Assembly: GCF_000309385.1 (NCBI RefSeq)
Contig: NZ_JH976537.1
Span: 895,426-959,425, forward strand
Direction of reading: 5' to 3'
From: Nodosilinea nodulosa PCC 7104
GTDB lineage: Bacteria > Cyanobacteriota > Cyanobacteriia > Phormidesmidales > Phormidesmidaceae
DNA length: 64,000 nucleotides
Shown here: one piece after another, positions 1 through 7,447 of the stretch
Layout of the letters: each line of letters begins with the position of its first letter
Position numbering within the stretch: position 1 is the first letter of the stretch
Position numbers and translations under genes: made by a program
The notes under the pieces: generated by a model
The model's input: the letters and a program-made list of their open reading frames with translations, nothing else
Databases searched by the model: none
Told to the model about the DNA's origin: nothing

Positions 1-141
1 AGCGCCGTAGCCAATCCAGACGTCGTTGCCGATGACAGTGTCACCTTTGTTTGGCCATTCCTTGGGCATCACCGCCTCCCAACCCTGGCCAAATATGGGA
101 AAGGGATAGTTGGTGAGCCAGTCGGTGCGGTGGTTGCCGGG
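1..141 (-). pseudogene. Vat/CatB-type acetyltransferase, 5'-truncated fragment
   Basis: Read on the minus strand from about 141 down to 1, one open frame gives a peptide beginning [17 protein letters not shown] and ending [10 protein letters not shown]. This matches the central part of Vat/CatB-type hexapeptide-repeat O-acetyltransferases, which carry an NHxxxW...TNYPF segment before the left-handed beta-helix. Family members are about 210 residues long and this segment normally starts near residue 80-90, so roughly the first 80 residues are missing. Directly upstream of the match lies G-rich repeat DNA and then the end of the folate gene, leaving no room for the N-terminus. The 3' part lies outside the window. 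It looks like a gene whose front was deleted or replaced by repeat DNA. Confidence 0.65.
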
Positions 142-215
142 TGGGGGAGGGAGGGAGGTGGGGAGGTGGGGGAGTGAGGGGGTGATGGGGTGAGGGAGTG
201 AGGGGGTGAGGGGGT
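139..215. repeat. G-rich low-complexity repeat
   Basis: About 77 bases built from variants of GGGGGTGA and GGGAGTGA on the + strand, with many runs of 3-5 G. The tract joins the truncated acetyltransferase to the stop codon of the 5-formyl-THF cyclo-ligase gene. It resembles the short tandem repeats (STRR) known from filamentous cyanobacteria and could form G-quadruplexes on the + strand. Confidence 0.8.
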
Positions 216-811
216 TATTTTTCGCCTAAAAATAGGCCGCTTTCGGAGCAGACACCGGCCAGGGGTTTGTCCCACACGTCTTTGGGCAGGCTGGGTAGGC
301 GGGCGTACTCAAAGACAATGCCTACGGTGGGAATGCTTTGCCACGGCTGCTTGCTGAGCAGGCGATCGTAGTAGCCGCCGCCGTAGCCGAGGCGGTAGCC
401 GCGCACGTCGCAGGCGACGGCGGGCACCAGTACCAGATCGACCAGGGACAGGTCGACCTGGGGCGACCTGGGGTGGGGTTCGACAATGCCGTAGGCCCCT
501 TTGCGCAGCGGCCAGCGGTGGTTGGCCGACCAGTAGTGCCAGCTCAGCTGGGTTTTGTCGACGCAGCGGGGCAGCCCCCAGTGCTGGTGATGCTGGGTCA
601 GGGGGCTGAGGTCGGGTTCCTGGCGAAAACTGGTGTAGGCCAAGATCACCCGGCACTGGCGAAAGTAGCTCCAGTTCAGCAGGTGGGCGCAGATGCGATC
701 GCTTTTTTGCCGCCACACCTGGGGTGGAATACTCTGGCGGGCGCTGATGAGGCGGCGGCGCAGATCGGATTTAGCCTGATGGTTGAGGTCTGAGGATGAG
801 GGTTGGATCAC
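215..811 (-). CDS. 5-formyltetrahydrofolate cyclo-ligase
   Basis: The 198-residue product is the ATP-dependent enzyme that converts 5-formyl-THF to 5,10-methenyl-THF in cytoplasmic one-carbon metabolism. The N-terminal [15 protein letters not shown] segment, the central [10 protein letters not shown] and the C-terminal [10 protein letters not shown] nucleotide/folate-binding motif are all present in order, and the length is normal for the YgfA/MTHFS family. Translation appears to start at GTG (811). The stop codon abuts the G-rich repeat, so the gene has no conventional terminator. The next minus-strand gene upstream ends 38 bases away, so it may be co-transcribed with the M23/pentapeptide pair. 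Confidence 0.93.
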   Translation of the reverse strand: MIQPSSSDLNHQAKSDLRRRLISARQSIPPQVWRQKSDRICAHLLNWSYFRQCRVILAYTSFRQEPDLSPLTQHHQHWGLPRCVDKTQLSWHYWSANHRWPLRKGAYGIVEPHPRSPQVDLSLVDLVLVPAVACDVRGYRLGYGGGYYDRLLSKQPWQSIPTVGIVFEYARLPSLPKDVWDKPLAGVCSESGLFLGEK

Positions 812-849
812 GGGGGAAGTAAGCAGTCAATGGATAGCCAACAGCGACG

Positions 850-3003
850 TTAGAAATAAATCAGGAGGTTGAGCCCCGGAATGGTGCGCGAAAGCGTCCA
901 CAGGAGCAGCGCTGTGTAGAGCAGACCCAGTCCCCATTGATACCACACGAGCGCGGTAATCAGCCCTGGCACCTGCTGGTCTCGTAATCGAATGTCATTA
1001 AAGCCAAACTTGAGCCAGTTGTTGAGGCTGAAGTCTAGATAGTTCAGCCAGTTCCAGCGGCGATCGAGCAGCAGGTAGGTGTAGCGATCGCGAAAAAACG
1101 GGAACTTGGGGATTACCGGCAGGCGGGCAATCAGCAGCCGGAGCTGGCGCATACTACCGTCTTCGACAAAGTAGCTCTCCTCCATCAGGTCGTGGTAGCG
1201 GCCTTGCTTAATCACCAAACCAATTAGCACCGCCGGTACCGGCACCAGCAGCATAAACAAAAACCCCAGGGTCAACAGCGGGTAGTCGGCGGCCCGCAGC
1301 AGGGCGTTTAGCCCCAGCCCCAGCAGCAGGCCGCAACCCCCGGCCAGCCACAGCCCCTCTGCCAGCGGCGGCAGAATGGGGGTGGCGCGGCGGCGGCGGT
1401 AGCGATCGACCAGCCAAAACATCAGCGCAAAGGTGGGAATGGCCACCAACCCCAGGCCAAAGGTGAGGCCAAAGCTGGTGCCGTAGCGGCTCAGCACCAC
1501 CAGCCCCCCCAGCCACAGCCAGCGCAGGGCCAGGGCAACCCGCTGGGTAATCGGGAACCGATCGCGGGCAAAGATGCGATCGCGCACTTTCAAATACGCC
1601 GCCAGGTCTACCCCCGGCACGCTCAGCACCCCTTCGGTGCCAAGGAAGGTCTGGGTCTGCCGCTGCTCTACTACCGCCGCCGCCTGGGCCTCGGTAAAGC
1701 CCACCCGCACCAGGGCAAGCACCGAGGCGGTGTTGATGTTGGTACCCAGCAGCCGCTGCTGCCAGGCCTTTAGCCGCAGTCGCTCAGCCGTATAGGCGAT
1801 GTAGTTGGCGTCGCTAATCTGCTCCAGGCGGCGAAAGTTGCGCTCCAGATTGCGCAGCAGGGTTTCGTTGCCCGCCAGCTGCGGCACCGAAAACACGCGG
1901 CCAATCTTGCCGGGGGTGCCCAATATCTGGGTTTGGCCCAGGCTAAACTCCAGACCTGTCACGTTCAGGTAGGCCGCCGGGGGAAACAACGCGTCTCCCA
2001 AATCGATGTCGCTGCCGACCAGGGCATTGCGCAGGTTGACCGGCTCGCCAAAGCGGGCCTGGCGCAGCACCAGCGGCGCATCGAAGCGGGCCTCGGTAAA
2101 AAACAGCCCCCTGGCGAAGTAGCTGCGCACAAAAAAGGCGCTGCCCTGCCACACCGTACGGGCAAAGTCGGTCACCCCCTGCCACTGCACCCGGCTAAAG
2201 TTGAGGTCGCCCGCCAGCACCGCCCGGCTAAAGTTGGCGTTGGCCTTAAACTCGGCCCCCTGGAAGTTAGCCCCGCTGCGAAACTGACTCTGATCGAACC
2301 GGGCGACATCAAAAAACAGGCTGCCCTTGGCCTGCACCCCCTGGCGAAAGTCGGCCCCCGAAAAATTCACCGCCCGGTTAAACCGCGCTCCGGCCACCGC
2401 CAGCCCCTGCTCAAACACCGCTCCGCTGGCCAGCAGCCGCCCCAAAAAAAAGGTGTCGCCCCCCAGCACCTGGCCGCTAAAGCGAGTTTGCACCGCCACC
2501 AGCGGCGCTTTGAATAAATAAATTTGCTGGCTGCTGCCCTGCCCCTGAATCAGCAGCGACTGGGAGAGTCGGCTGAGCTGGAGCAGGCGCTGGCGATCGC
2601 GCTTGAGCTGTGCCCGCCCTGCCTGGCTGAGCAGGGGCGAGAGCGTATCGCCGTAGAGGGGTTCGCGCTGGCCCAGCCGCTGGAGGTCCAGATCGCCCTG
2701 CACAACGGCGTAGCTGAGATCTAGCGCTGGGGCAGTGGCGGGTTTTTGAAGCCCGCCGCTGAGCAGCCGGTAGAAGCTATCGCTGAGAGCGCTGTCGGGG
2801 CGCAGGTCGATGGTGTAGTAGCGCAGGTCAATGGCGGGCCTGCCCTCCCGCTGCACCGGGGCCGCCAGCCGCTGGCGCAGCAGATCGACGGTCAAGGGCG
2901 GGTGGCTATCGACGGCCCAGACAGGGGAAGGAATCAACAGGCCCGCCAGCACCACTAACAGCCCCAGCCAGGTTTTCCATGACCGCCCTAGCCAGTCGGG
3001 CAC
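850..3003 (-). CDS. Pentapeptide-repeat membrane protein with embedded HhH-like segment
   Basis: A 717-residue protein starting at GTG with an N-terminal signal sequence (hydrophobic stretch around residues 12-30, ending PVWAVDS). Residues about 180-330 hold pentapeptide repeats such as NFSGADF, ANFQGAEF and ANFSRAVL, which fold as a right-handed quadrilateral beta-helix. Around residues 420-475 the segment NINTASVLALV...LSVPGV looks like a helix-hairpin-helix of the ComEA/GspK kind. At least four hydrophobic segments follow in the C-terminal half. Such an architecture suggests an extracytoplasmic repeat domain tied to the membrane; the role is unknown. Only 6 bases separate it from the M23 peptidase gene upstream, so the two probably form an operon. 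Confidence 0.8.
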   Translation of the reverse strand: MPDWLGRSWKTWLGLLVVLAGLLIPSPVWAVDSHPPLTVDLLRQRLAAPVQREGRPAIDLRYYTIDLRPDSALSDSFYRLLSGGLQKPATAPALDLSYAVVQGDLDLQRLGQREPLYGDTLSPLLSQAGRAQLKRDRQRLLQLSRLSQSLLIQGQGSSQQIYLFKAPLVAVQTRFSGQVLGGDTFFLGRLLASGAVFEQGLAVAGARFNRAVNFSGADFRQGVQAKGSLFFDVARFDQSQFRSGANFQGAEFKANANFSRAVLAGDLNFSRVQWQGVTDFARTVWQGSAFFVRSYFARGLFFTEARFDAPLVLRQARFGEPVNLRNALVGSDIDLGDALFPPAAYLNVTGLEFSLGQTQILGTPGKIGRVFSVPQLAGNETLLRNLERNFRRLEQISDANYIAYTAERLRLKAWQQRLLGTNINTASVLALVRVGFTEAQAAAVVEQRQTQTFLGTEGVLSVPGVDLAAYLKVRDRIFARDRFPITQRVALALRWLWLGGLVVLSRYGTSFGLTFGLGLVAIPTFALMFWLVDRYRRRRATPILPPLAEGLWLAGGCGLLLGLGLNALLRAADYPLLTLGFLFMLLVPVPAVLIGLVIKQGRYHDLMEESYFVEDGSMRQLRLLIARLPVIPKFPFFRDRYTYLLLDRRWNWLNYLDFSLNNWLKFGFNDIRLRDQQVPGLITALVWYQWGLGLLYTALLLWTLSRTIPGLNLLIYF

Positions 3004-3009
3004 CGCCGC

Positions 3010-3606
3010 CTACAGCGCCGCCTGTTGGCCAACGTACATGGCTCGCAGCACCAGGGCCGGGTCGACCCAGTTGTCCTGATACTTGAGGCCCCAGTGCAGG
3101 TGCGGCCCGGTGGTGCGACCGGTCATACCCACCCGACCGATGCGGGCCCCAGCCGGAATCGACTGCCCCGGCCGCAGCTGAATGCCGCCGTCGCGATCGA
3201 CTAAAACCTTGCTTGGGCCACTGCCCTCCACCCGGCCCTGCATGTGGCAGTAGATGTGGGTCCAGTCCCCCGACTTAATGGCGATCGAGGTGCCGCAGGC
3301 CCCATCACCCTCGACCCAGAGCACGTTCCCAGCCCACCAGTTGCGAATATAGCTGCCGCTGGGGGCGGCCATGTCCAGTCCGTAGTGAAACCGAGAGCCA
3401 CCGCCGTAGGGATCGTTGCGGTAGCCAAAGGGAGAGGTGTATGTCTGAAAGTTTTCGACCGGGAAAGAGGCCCGAGTCCAGAGAGCGGCGGTGAGGTCCT
3501 GGGCATCGGCGGGGGGCACTGCGCGGGGCATCGCCATTGCCACCGCAAAGGTCGTCGCCAGGCCCAGCCCCAGCAGGGCATTAGGGCGAGGCCATTTCGT
3601 CATCAT
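3010..3606 (-). CDS. Secreted M23-family metallopeptidase
   Basis: A 198-residue M23 (LytM/LasA-type) peptidase, expected to cleave peptidoglycan cross-links in the periplasm. Counting from the Met at 3606, the first 36 residues form a signal peptide (ALLGLGLATTFAVAMAM, then ADAQ). Zinc ligands and catalytic residues are visible: H74 and D78 (HYGLD), H121 (HIYCH) and H171 within HLHWG. An upstream in-frame ATG at 3699 would add 31 residues before the signal peptide. I prefer 3606 because it places the signal peptide at the N-terminus. The gene lies 6 bases upstream of the pentapeptide membrane protein, implying a shared envelope function. Confidence 0.88.
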   Translation of the reverse strand: MMTKWPRPNALLGLGLATTFAVAMAMPRAVPPADAQDLTAALWTRASFPVENFQTYTSPFGYRNDPYGGGSRFHYGLDMAAPSGSYIRNWWAGNVLWVEGDGACGTSIAIKSGDWTHIYCHMQGRVEGSGPSKVLVDRDGGIQLRPGQSIPAGARIGRVGMTGRTTGPHLHWGLKYQDNWVDPALVLRAMYVGQQAAL

Positions 3607-4023
3607 CCCGGTCAGTGTAGAGATTACAGCCCTCACCCAACCGGGTTTGAACTGAGAAAAAAAAGACAGCCGTGGCAGAGTGCGGAGTCGCCCATTCATG
3701 GTTCAAATCGCGATCGTAGGAGCAGCGAACGTCGCCAATTAGCTTATCCCAGTTTTAGAAACTGGAGCGATTTTTTTAAAGGCTTTGCGTTTAAACACAA
3801 AGCTTCGCTGAACCGACCGCTATCCTGCGGCGCGCGGCGTTTGCCAGCCCGGCGGGGGCTCGCGATCGCCCAAAGCCTCGCGCAGGCCACCGCCTTAGGC
3901 AACTTTTCGCTGGCCTGCCTGAGAAACTGGCTCGGGCAAACTGGCTTTGGCAAACTGGCTCGGGCACAATGGCCCCAAAACCCTGATTCGAAGCTCCACA
4001 TCGGGAATTCCGAATCGGGCCGG
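3607..4023. other. Intergenic region with 14-bp triple repeat
   Basis: No convincing gene. Short open frames exist, but their peptides look like translated repeat DNA. At 3924-3965 a 14-bp unit (AAACTGGCTCGGGC, middle copy AAACTGGCTTTGGC) occurs three times without gaps. As 14 is not a multiple of three, it is unlikely to be coding. Confidence 0.6.
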
Positions 4024-4386
4024 TCAGCGACCGATCGCTCCGGCGGCCCCGGCGGTGGCTAAAATTTGGGGTAGGCCGATTTCGCTGCACACTTCGTAGA
4101 AGGCGGTCACGGGCGGAGTTTCGAACAGGTGAGCGATTTTGCCCAGGGTCTGCTGGTAGACGGCGTCCTGGTGGCCGTCCATTTTCTCAATGCTGTCCCA
4201 CAGGATGATGGCGATACCGCGATCGCTGCCGGGCTCTTGCAGCAGGTATGCCCCCTGAAAACCTTCGCTGTAGGTAGATACAGCCTTCTCGTAAAGCTGG
4301 CGGGCTTCGCTGAAACAGCCGGGCTTAAACTCACCAATGGCCACGTAGGCGTACTTGTGGCGGAGAAAATCGTCGAAGTCACTCAT
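4024..4386 (-). CDS. ABM-like (dimeric alpha+beta barrel) small protein
   Basis: A 120-residue protein whose first 100 residues follow the pattern of antibiotic-biosynthesis-monooxygenase-like domains: an early strand (YAYVAIGEFKPG), a helix with ARQLYEKAV, then GFQGAYLLQE, a strand with GIAIILWDS and a helix ending in HLFETPPVTAFYEV. No catalytic residues can be assigned. The C-terminus is Ala/Gly rich. It stands alone between a repeat region and an hsp20 gene. The assignment rests on overall pattern, so a generic stress-response or ferredoxin-fold role is equally possible. Confidence 0.65.
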   Translation of the reverse strand: MSDFDDFLRHKYAYVAIGEFKPGCFSEARQLYEKAVSTYSEGFQGAYLLQEPGSDRGIAIILWDSIEKMDGHQDAVYQQTLGKIAHLFETPPVTAFYEVCSEIGLPQILATAGAAGAIGR

Positions 4387-4477
4387 AAAATGGAATTAAT
4401 CCTAGGTCTGGTCGTAAAACCAGTGTCGATCAGATGGCGACACCCGACGCTTTTTCTTACCTAGGCTTTAGATTCCG

Positions 4478-4987
4478 TTACCGATCTTCTAACAGGCGCT
4501 GGCCCAGATTCTTGAGCGATCGCCCCAGCCAGTTTCGGGCCCGCTGCCAGCCCTGCCCGAGCCGCTGACTCCAGCCCTGGGGCTTGGGCAATGTCACCAC
4601 GATCGCGCCCTGGTGGTAGGCCACCTGCATCTGGCGATCGCGCACCCGCTCGGGCAGAGGCACCGTCTGCTGAAAATAGTTAATGCCCAGGCTCTGAACC
4701 AGGGGGCTGCGGTAGCCTGACTGCCGCTGGCCCGAAAAGGTCAGCGATTTGCCCGTAGCGCGCACGTTGACAGCCTTAGGATCGACCCCTGGCAGAAAGG
4801 CGGTGACGATCAGGGCGGTGGGGGTGTTTTCAATTTCTATCGAGGGCACCTGCACTCGGCCCGAGGGAGCTACGGCCAGGGGCATCAGAGCGGCGGCGAT
4901 CGCCTCCATTTGGGCCTGGGCGGCGCCTAAGTTCCACATTGACTGCTGAGAAAAGGGCGATGTTTGCGACGACCATCCGGTAACCAT
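4478..4987 (-). CDS. Hsp20/alpha-crystallin family small heat-shock protein
   Basis: A 169-residue small heat-shock protein, an ATP-independent holdase. The alpha-crystallin domain spans about residues 45-145: IEIENTPTALIVTAFLPGVD is the first strand pair, VNVRATGKSLTFSGQR the next, and AYHQGAIVVTLPKPQ carries the terminal G-x-L-like strand. Unusually, the protein continues for about 30 basic residues (WQRARNWLGRSLKNLGQRLLEDR region) rather than ending with a short I-x-I tail, and the N-terminal arm is Gln/Ala rich. It is transcribed away from dinB, with a 176-base divergent spacer. Confidence 0.88.
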   Translation of the reverse strand: MVTGWSSQTSPFSQQSMWNLGAAQAQMEAIAAALMPLAVAPSGRVQVPSIEIENTPTALIVTAFLPGVDPKAVNVRATGKSLTFSGQRQSGYRSPLVQSLGINYFQQTVPLPERVRDRQMQVAYHQGAIVVTLPKPQGWSQRLGQGWQRARNWLGRSLKNLGQRLLEDR

Positions 4988-5163
4988 ACTGCCAACTCCC
5001 TTGCTTGCTGCCCGGTCTTTCTATACTTAAGATCATCTCTCCAAACCGCCGATTCCACAGGTGGGAAAAGCCCTCTGCCCCAGGGGGGGTATACCCGCCA
5101 TGGCTTGCTCCTGCACCGCTCTCTTTCGCCGCTTTCCTTCGCCAGGTGACCTCAGCCTGCCCC

Positions 5164-6231
5164 ATGCGCAAAATTCTCCACATTGACATGGACGCCTTCT
5201 ACGCCTCCGTGGAGCAGCGAGATTTTCCCCAGTATCGGGGCAAGCCGCTGGTGGTGGGCGGTCGGCCCGAGCAGCGGGGGGCGGTGGCTGCCGCCAGCTA
5301 CGAGGCGCGCCAGTACGGCATTCACTCCGCCATGCCCGCCCGCATCGCCCAGCAGCGCTGCCCAGAGTTAATCTTTGTCCGGCCCCGCTTCAAGGTCTAC
5401 AGGGATGTTTCCGGGCAAATTCGCGATGTGTTTCACCGCTACACCGACCTGGTGGAGCCGCTGTCGCTGGATGAAGCCTACCTGGATGTCACCGTCAACG
5501 CCCTGGAGGAACCCTCCGCCCTGGCGCTGGCCCGCCGCATCAAGGCCGACATTCGCGCCGCCACCCAGCTCACCGCCTCCGCCGGAGTGTCGATCAATAA
5601 GTTCCTGGCCAAAATGGCCAGCGGCCAAAACAAACCCGATGGCCTGACCCTGATTTTGCCTGAGCAGGCCGAAGCCTTTGTGGCCGCCCTGCCAATCGAA
5701 AAATTCCACGGCATTGGCCAGGTCACCGCCCGCAAAATGCACGCCCTGGGCATTGCCACCGGGGCCGACCTGCGTCAGTGGTCCGAGGCCGATCTGGTGC
5801 AGCACTTTGGCAAGGTGGGGCGATTCTACTACCGGGTCGCCCACGGCCAGGATGATCGCCCCGTCAACCCCAACCGCATTCGCAAATCGATTGGGGCCGA
5901 GCGATCGTTCTCCCCCGACCTGACCAGCCTGGCCGCCATGACCGAAGCCCTGGAGCGGATCGCCAACGAGGTCATCGCTCGCCTGCAAGAGCAGCGCCGC
6001 CGGGGCCACACTCTCACCCTCAAGGTCAAGTACGCCAACTACCGGCAAATCACCCGCAGCCGCACCTTCGCTGCCGCCATCGGCCCCGACTCTCCCCTTT
6101 TGGCCTGGGCCAGCGACCTGCTGCTGACTCACCTCGATCGCAGCCAGCCCGTGCGCCTGCTGGGCCTCACCCTCTCCAACCTGGAACCAGGTGGGGAGCC
6201 AGACTACGTGCAGCTTTCCCTTGAGGTTTAG
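5164..6231 (+). CDS. dinB: DNA polymerase IV (Y-family translesion polymerase)
   Basis: A 355-residue Y-family polymerase that copies past damaged template bases without proofreading. It starts MRKILHIDMDAFYASVEQ, carrying the metal-binding aspartates D8 and D10. SLDEAYLDVT provides the second catalytic acidic pair. The HhH thumb (FHGIGQVTARKMHALGI) and little-finger domain follow. The frame is open upstream to 5005, but the family N-terminus begins exactly at 5164, which sets the start. The C-terminus lacks an obvious long clamp-binding extension. A convergent hairpin at 6301-6326 separates it from the next gene. Confidence 0.95.
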   Translation: MRKILHIDMDAFYASVEQRDFPQYRGKPLVVGGRPEQRGAVAAASYEARQYGIHSAMPARIAQQRCPELIFVRPRFKVYRDVSGQIRDVFHRYTDLVEPLSLDEAYLDVTVNALEEPSALALARRIKADIRAATQLTASAGVSINKFLAKMASGQNKPDGLTLILPEQAEAFVAALPIEKFHGIGQVTARKMHALGIATGADLRQWSEADLVQHFGKVGRFYYRVAHGQDDRPVNPNRIRKSIGAERSFSPDLTSLAAMTEALERIANEVIARLQEQRRRGHTLTLKVKYANYRQITRSRTFAAAIGPDSPLLAWASDLLLTHLDRSQPVRLLGLTLSNLEPGGEPDYVQLSLEV

Positions 6232-6300
6232 AACCGGATTGCTCCAGCTACTCACCCCAAACGCCCTGCCTCTAGCTGGCCCAGTACCCAGACGCGGAAA

Positions 6301-6326
6301 AGGCCCAAACCTTGCGATTTGGGCCT
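6301..6326 (-). terminator. Rho-independent terminator of the EF-hand gene
   Basis: A perfect 9-bp stem (AGGCCCAAA / TTTGGGCCT) with an 8-base loop. On the minus strand it is followed by TTTT, which fits termination of the small EF-hand gene. It may also stop dinB transcription from the other side. Confidence 0.75.
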
Positions 6327-6364
6327 CTGGGCTACCAATAGAAGCGAGCGAGCTGAGACGCCAG

Positions 6365-6538
6365 CTAAGACTGGCGCTGGTCGCGGTTGTACAGAACCAG
6401 TTCGCCAATGGTGACAACACCGTCGCCGTTTAGATCGGCGGCAGGGTTTTTGAGATTGGTTTGCCCCGCATTGGCCGCTGCCGCCAGCGACAGGGTAGAG
6501 AGCGCAATCGTTAAGCCAGCCATCAAAAAGCGTTTCAT
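6365..6538 (-). CDS. Small secreted EF-hand protein (57 aa)
   Basis: A 57-residue protein: signal peptide (MKRFLMAGLTIALSTLSLAA, then AANA as a likely cleavage site) followed by a short mature part containing DLNGDGVVTIGE. That is a complete EF-hand/dockerin-type calcium loop with acidic or oxygen ligands at loop positions 1, 3, 5 and 12 and Gly at 6. An AAGGAG ribosome-binding site lies about 7 bases before the ATG, and a terminator hairpin follows the stop codon, so this is very likely a real expressed gene despite its size. The mature peptide of about 33 residues has one EF-hand only; it may dimerise or pair with a dockerin-like partner. The target is unknown. Confidence 0.8.
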   Translation of the reverse strand: MKRFLMAGLTIALSTLSLAAAANAGQTNLKNPAADLNGDGVVTIGELVLYNRDQRQS

Positions 6539-6769
6539 AGGATTCTCCTTGCAAAGGGTTTAGCTTTGCTTGCTTTGTGGTCTATGGCTCTACCATGCGG
6601 GGTCAGGCTGAGAGGCAAATAAATGTAGCCTAAGATACCATTAACATTGACTGAGAAAGAAATTAAAGTGCTGCTGGGCACCCCAACAGCCTTTGGCCTG
6701 CGCCCTTGAGAAAACTTGAAATTTTTCGGGTGTTTTCGCTTCCAGGCCTGCCTTAAGTCAGCTGTCTGG

Positions 6770-6973
6770 CTAGCGATCTTTCTGGCCCAGGCCCTGCCAG
6801 AGCGCGGCTTCGCTGGGTATGACAGAACTTTGGGGAGAGGTTTGGGCCTGCTCGATCGCAACCAGGGTAGTGGCCGCGCCAACAAAGGTGGCGGCCGCAA
6901 AGACTGCCGCTACAGTGGACAACAGCTCTAGCCGGTGCAGGACAGTGGCGACGGTGGGGTCTTGGGGTTTCAT
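6770..6973 (-). CDS. Possible small single-span membrane protein
   Basis: An open frame of 67 residues starting MKPQDPTVATVLHRLELL with one hydrophobic segment (TVAAVFAAATFVGAATTLVAI) and a polar tail. The peptide has sensible composition for a one-span membrane protein, but there is no strong ribosome-binding site and no recognised family. It lies in an otherwise empty stretch between the EF-hand gene and the nitrate transporter. Confidence 0.4.
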   Translation of the reverse strand: MKPQDPTVATVLHRLELLSTVAAVFAAATFVGAATTLVAIEQAQTSPQSSVIPSEAALWQGLGQKDR

Positions 6974-7019
6974 GGGACTGGACTAAAAAGGGAATGGTCT
7001 CCCTCTAGTCTATCTTTTT

Positions 7020-7064
7020 GTAGTCATGGCTACAGAACTTTTCAAAAACTTCAGAATCTACTAT
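7020..7064 (+). promoter_or_regulatory. Putative NtcA box and -10 element
   Basis: GTA-N8-TAC at 7020-7033 is a perfect match to the NtcA (nitrogen control) consensus. TACTAT at 7059-7064 fits the TAN3T -10 pattern, 25 bases downstream, where 22-24 is usual. The nitrate transporter starts about 385 bases further on, implying a long leader if this is its promoter. The rest of 6974-7447 shows no other structure I can name. Confidence 0.5.
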
Positions 7065-7447
7065 CGCTTAGCCCTGGGCCAGCCGATCGATGTTGCAATA
7101 AATGCATTGTTGCAGCGCAGAAAAGTCATTTAGCTCAACCGTTTTGTAGGCGTTGACACAAAGCACATCACTATAGCCCCTTACTGTTTATGCCTAGGGC
7201 GAATCGCATTTGCAGGTTGCCCCATATGGTTAAAACTTAGCGTGTTGGGCAAGCTCTGACTTGCGCCAAAGCGGGCTTGAACGGTGGCGAAACCATTTGT
7301 GTCTTCCATCGATACTGAATGGTTTTTCGGCGGTTTTCATCTAGTTCAGCTGGGTCAGCGGCTGAGAATATTCATTACTGGCCAAGGTTTTTTGAAGCTG
7401 AATTGGTCTGTCTGAGGTCTCTGTTTCTATTTTGGAGTTGAGTGGTT

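Noticed and set aside
5368..6420. 350-codon open frame antisense to dinB
   Set aside because: Shadow of the polymerase gene; no domain and biased composition.
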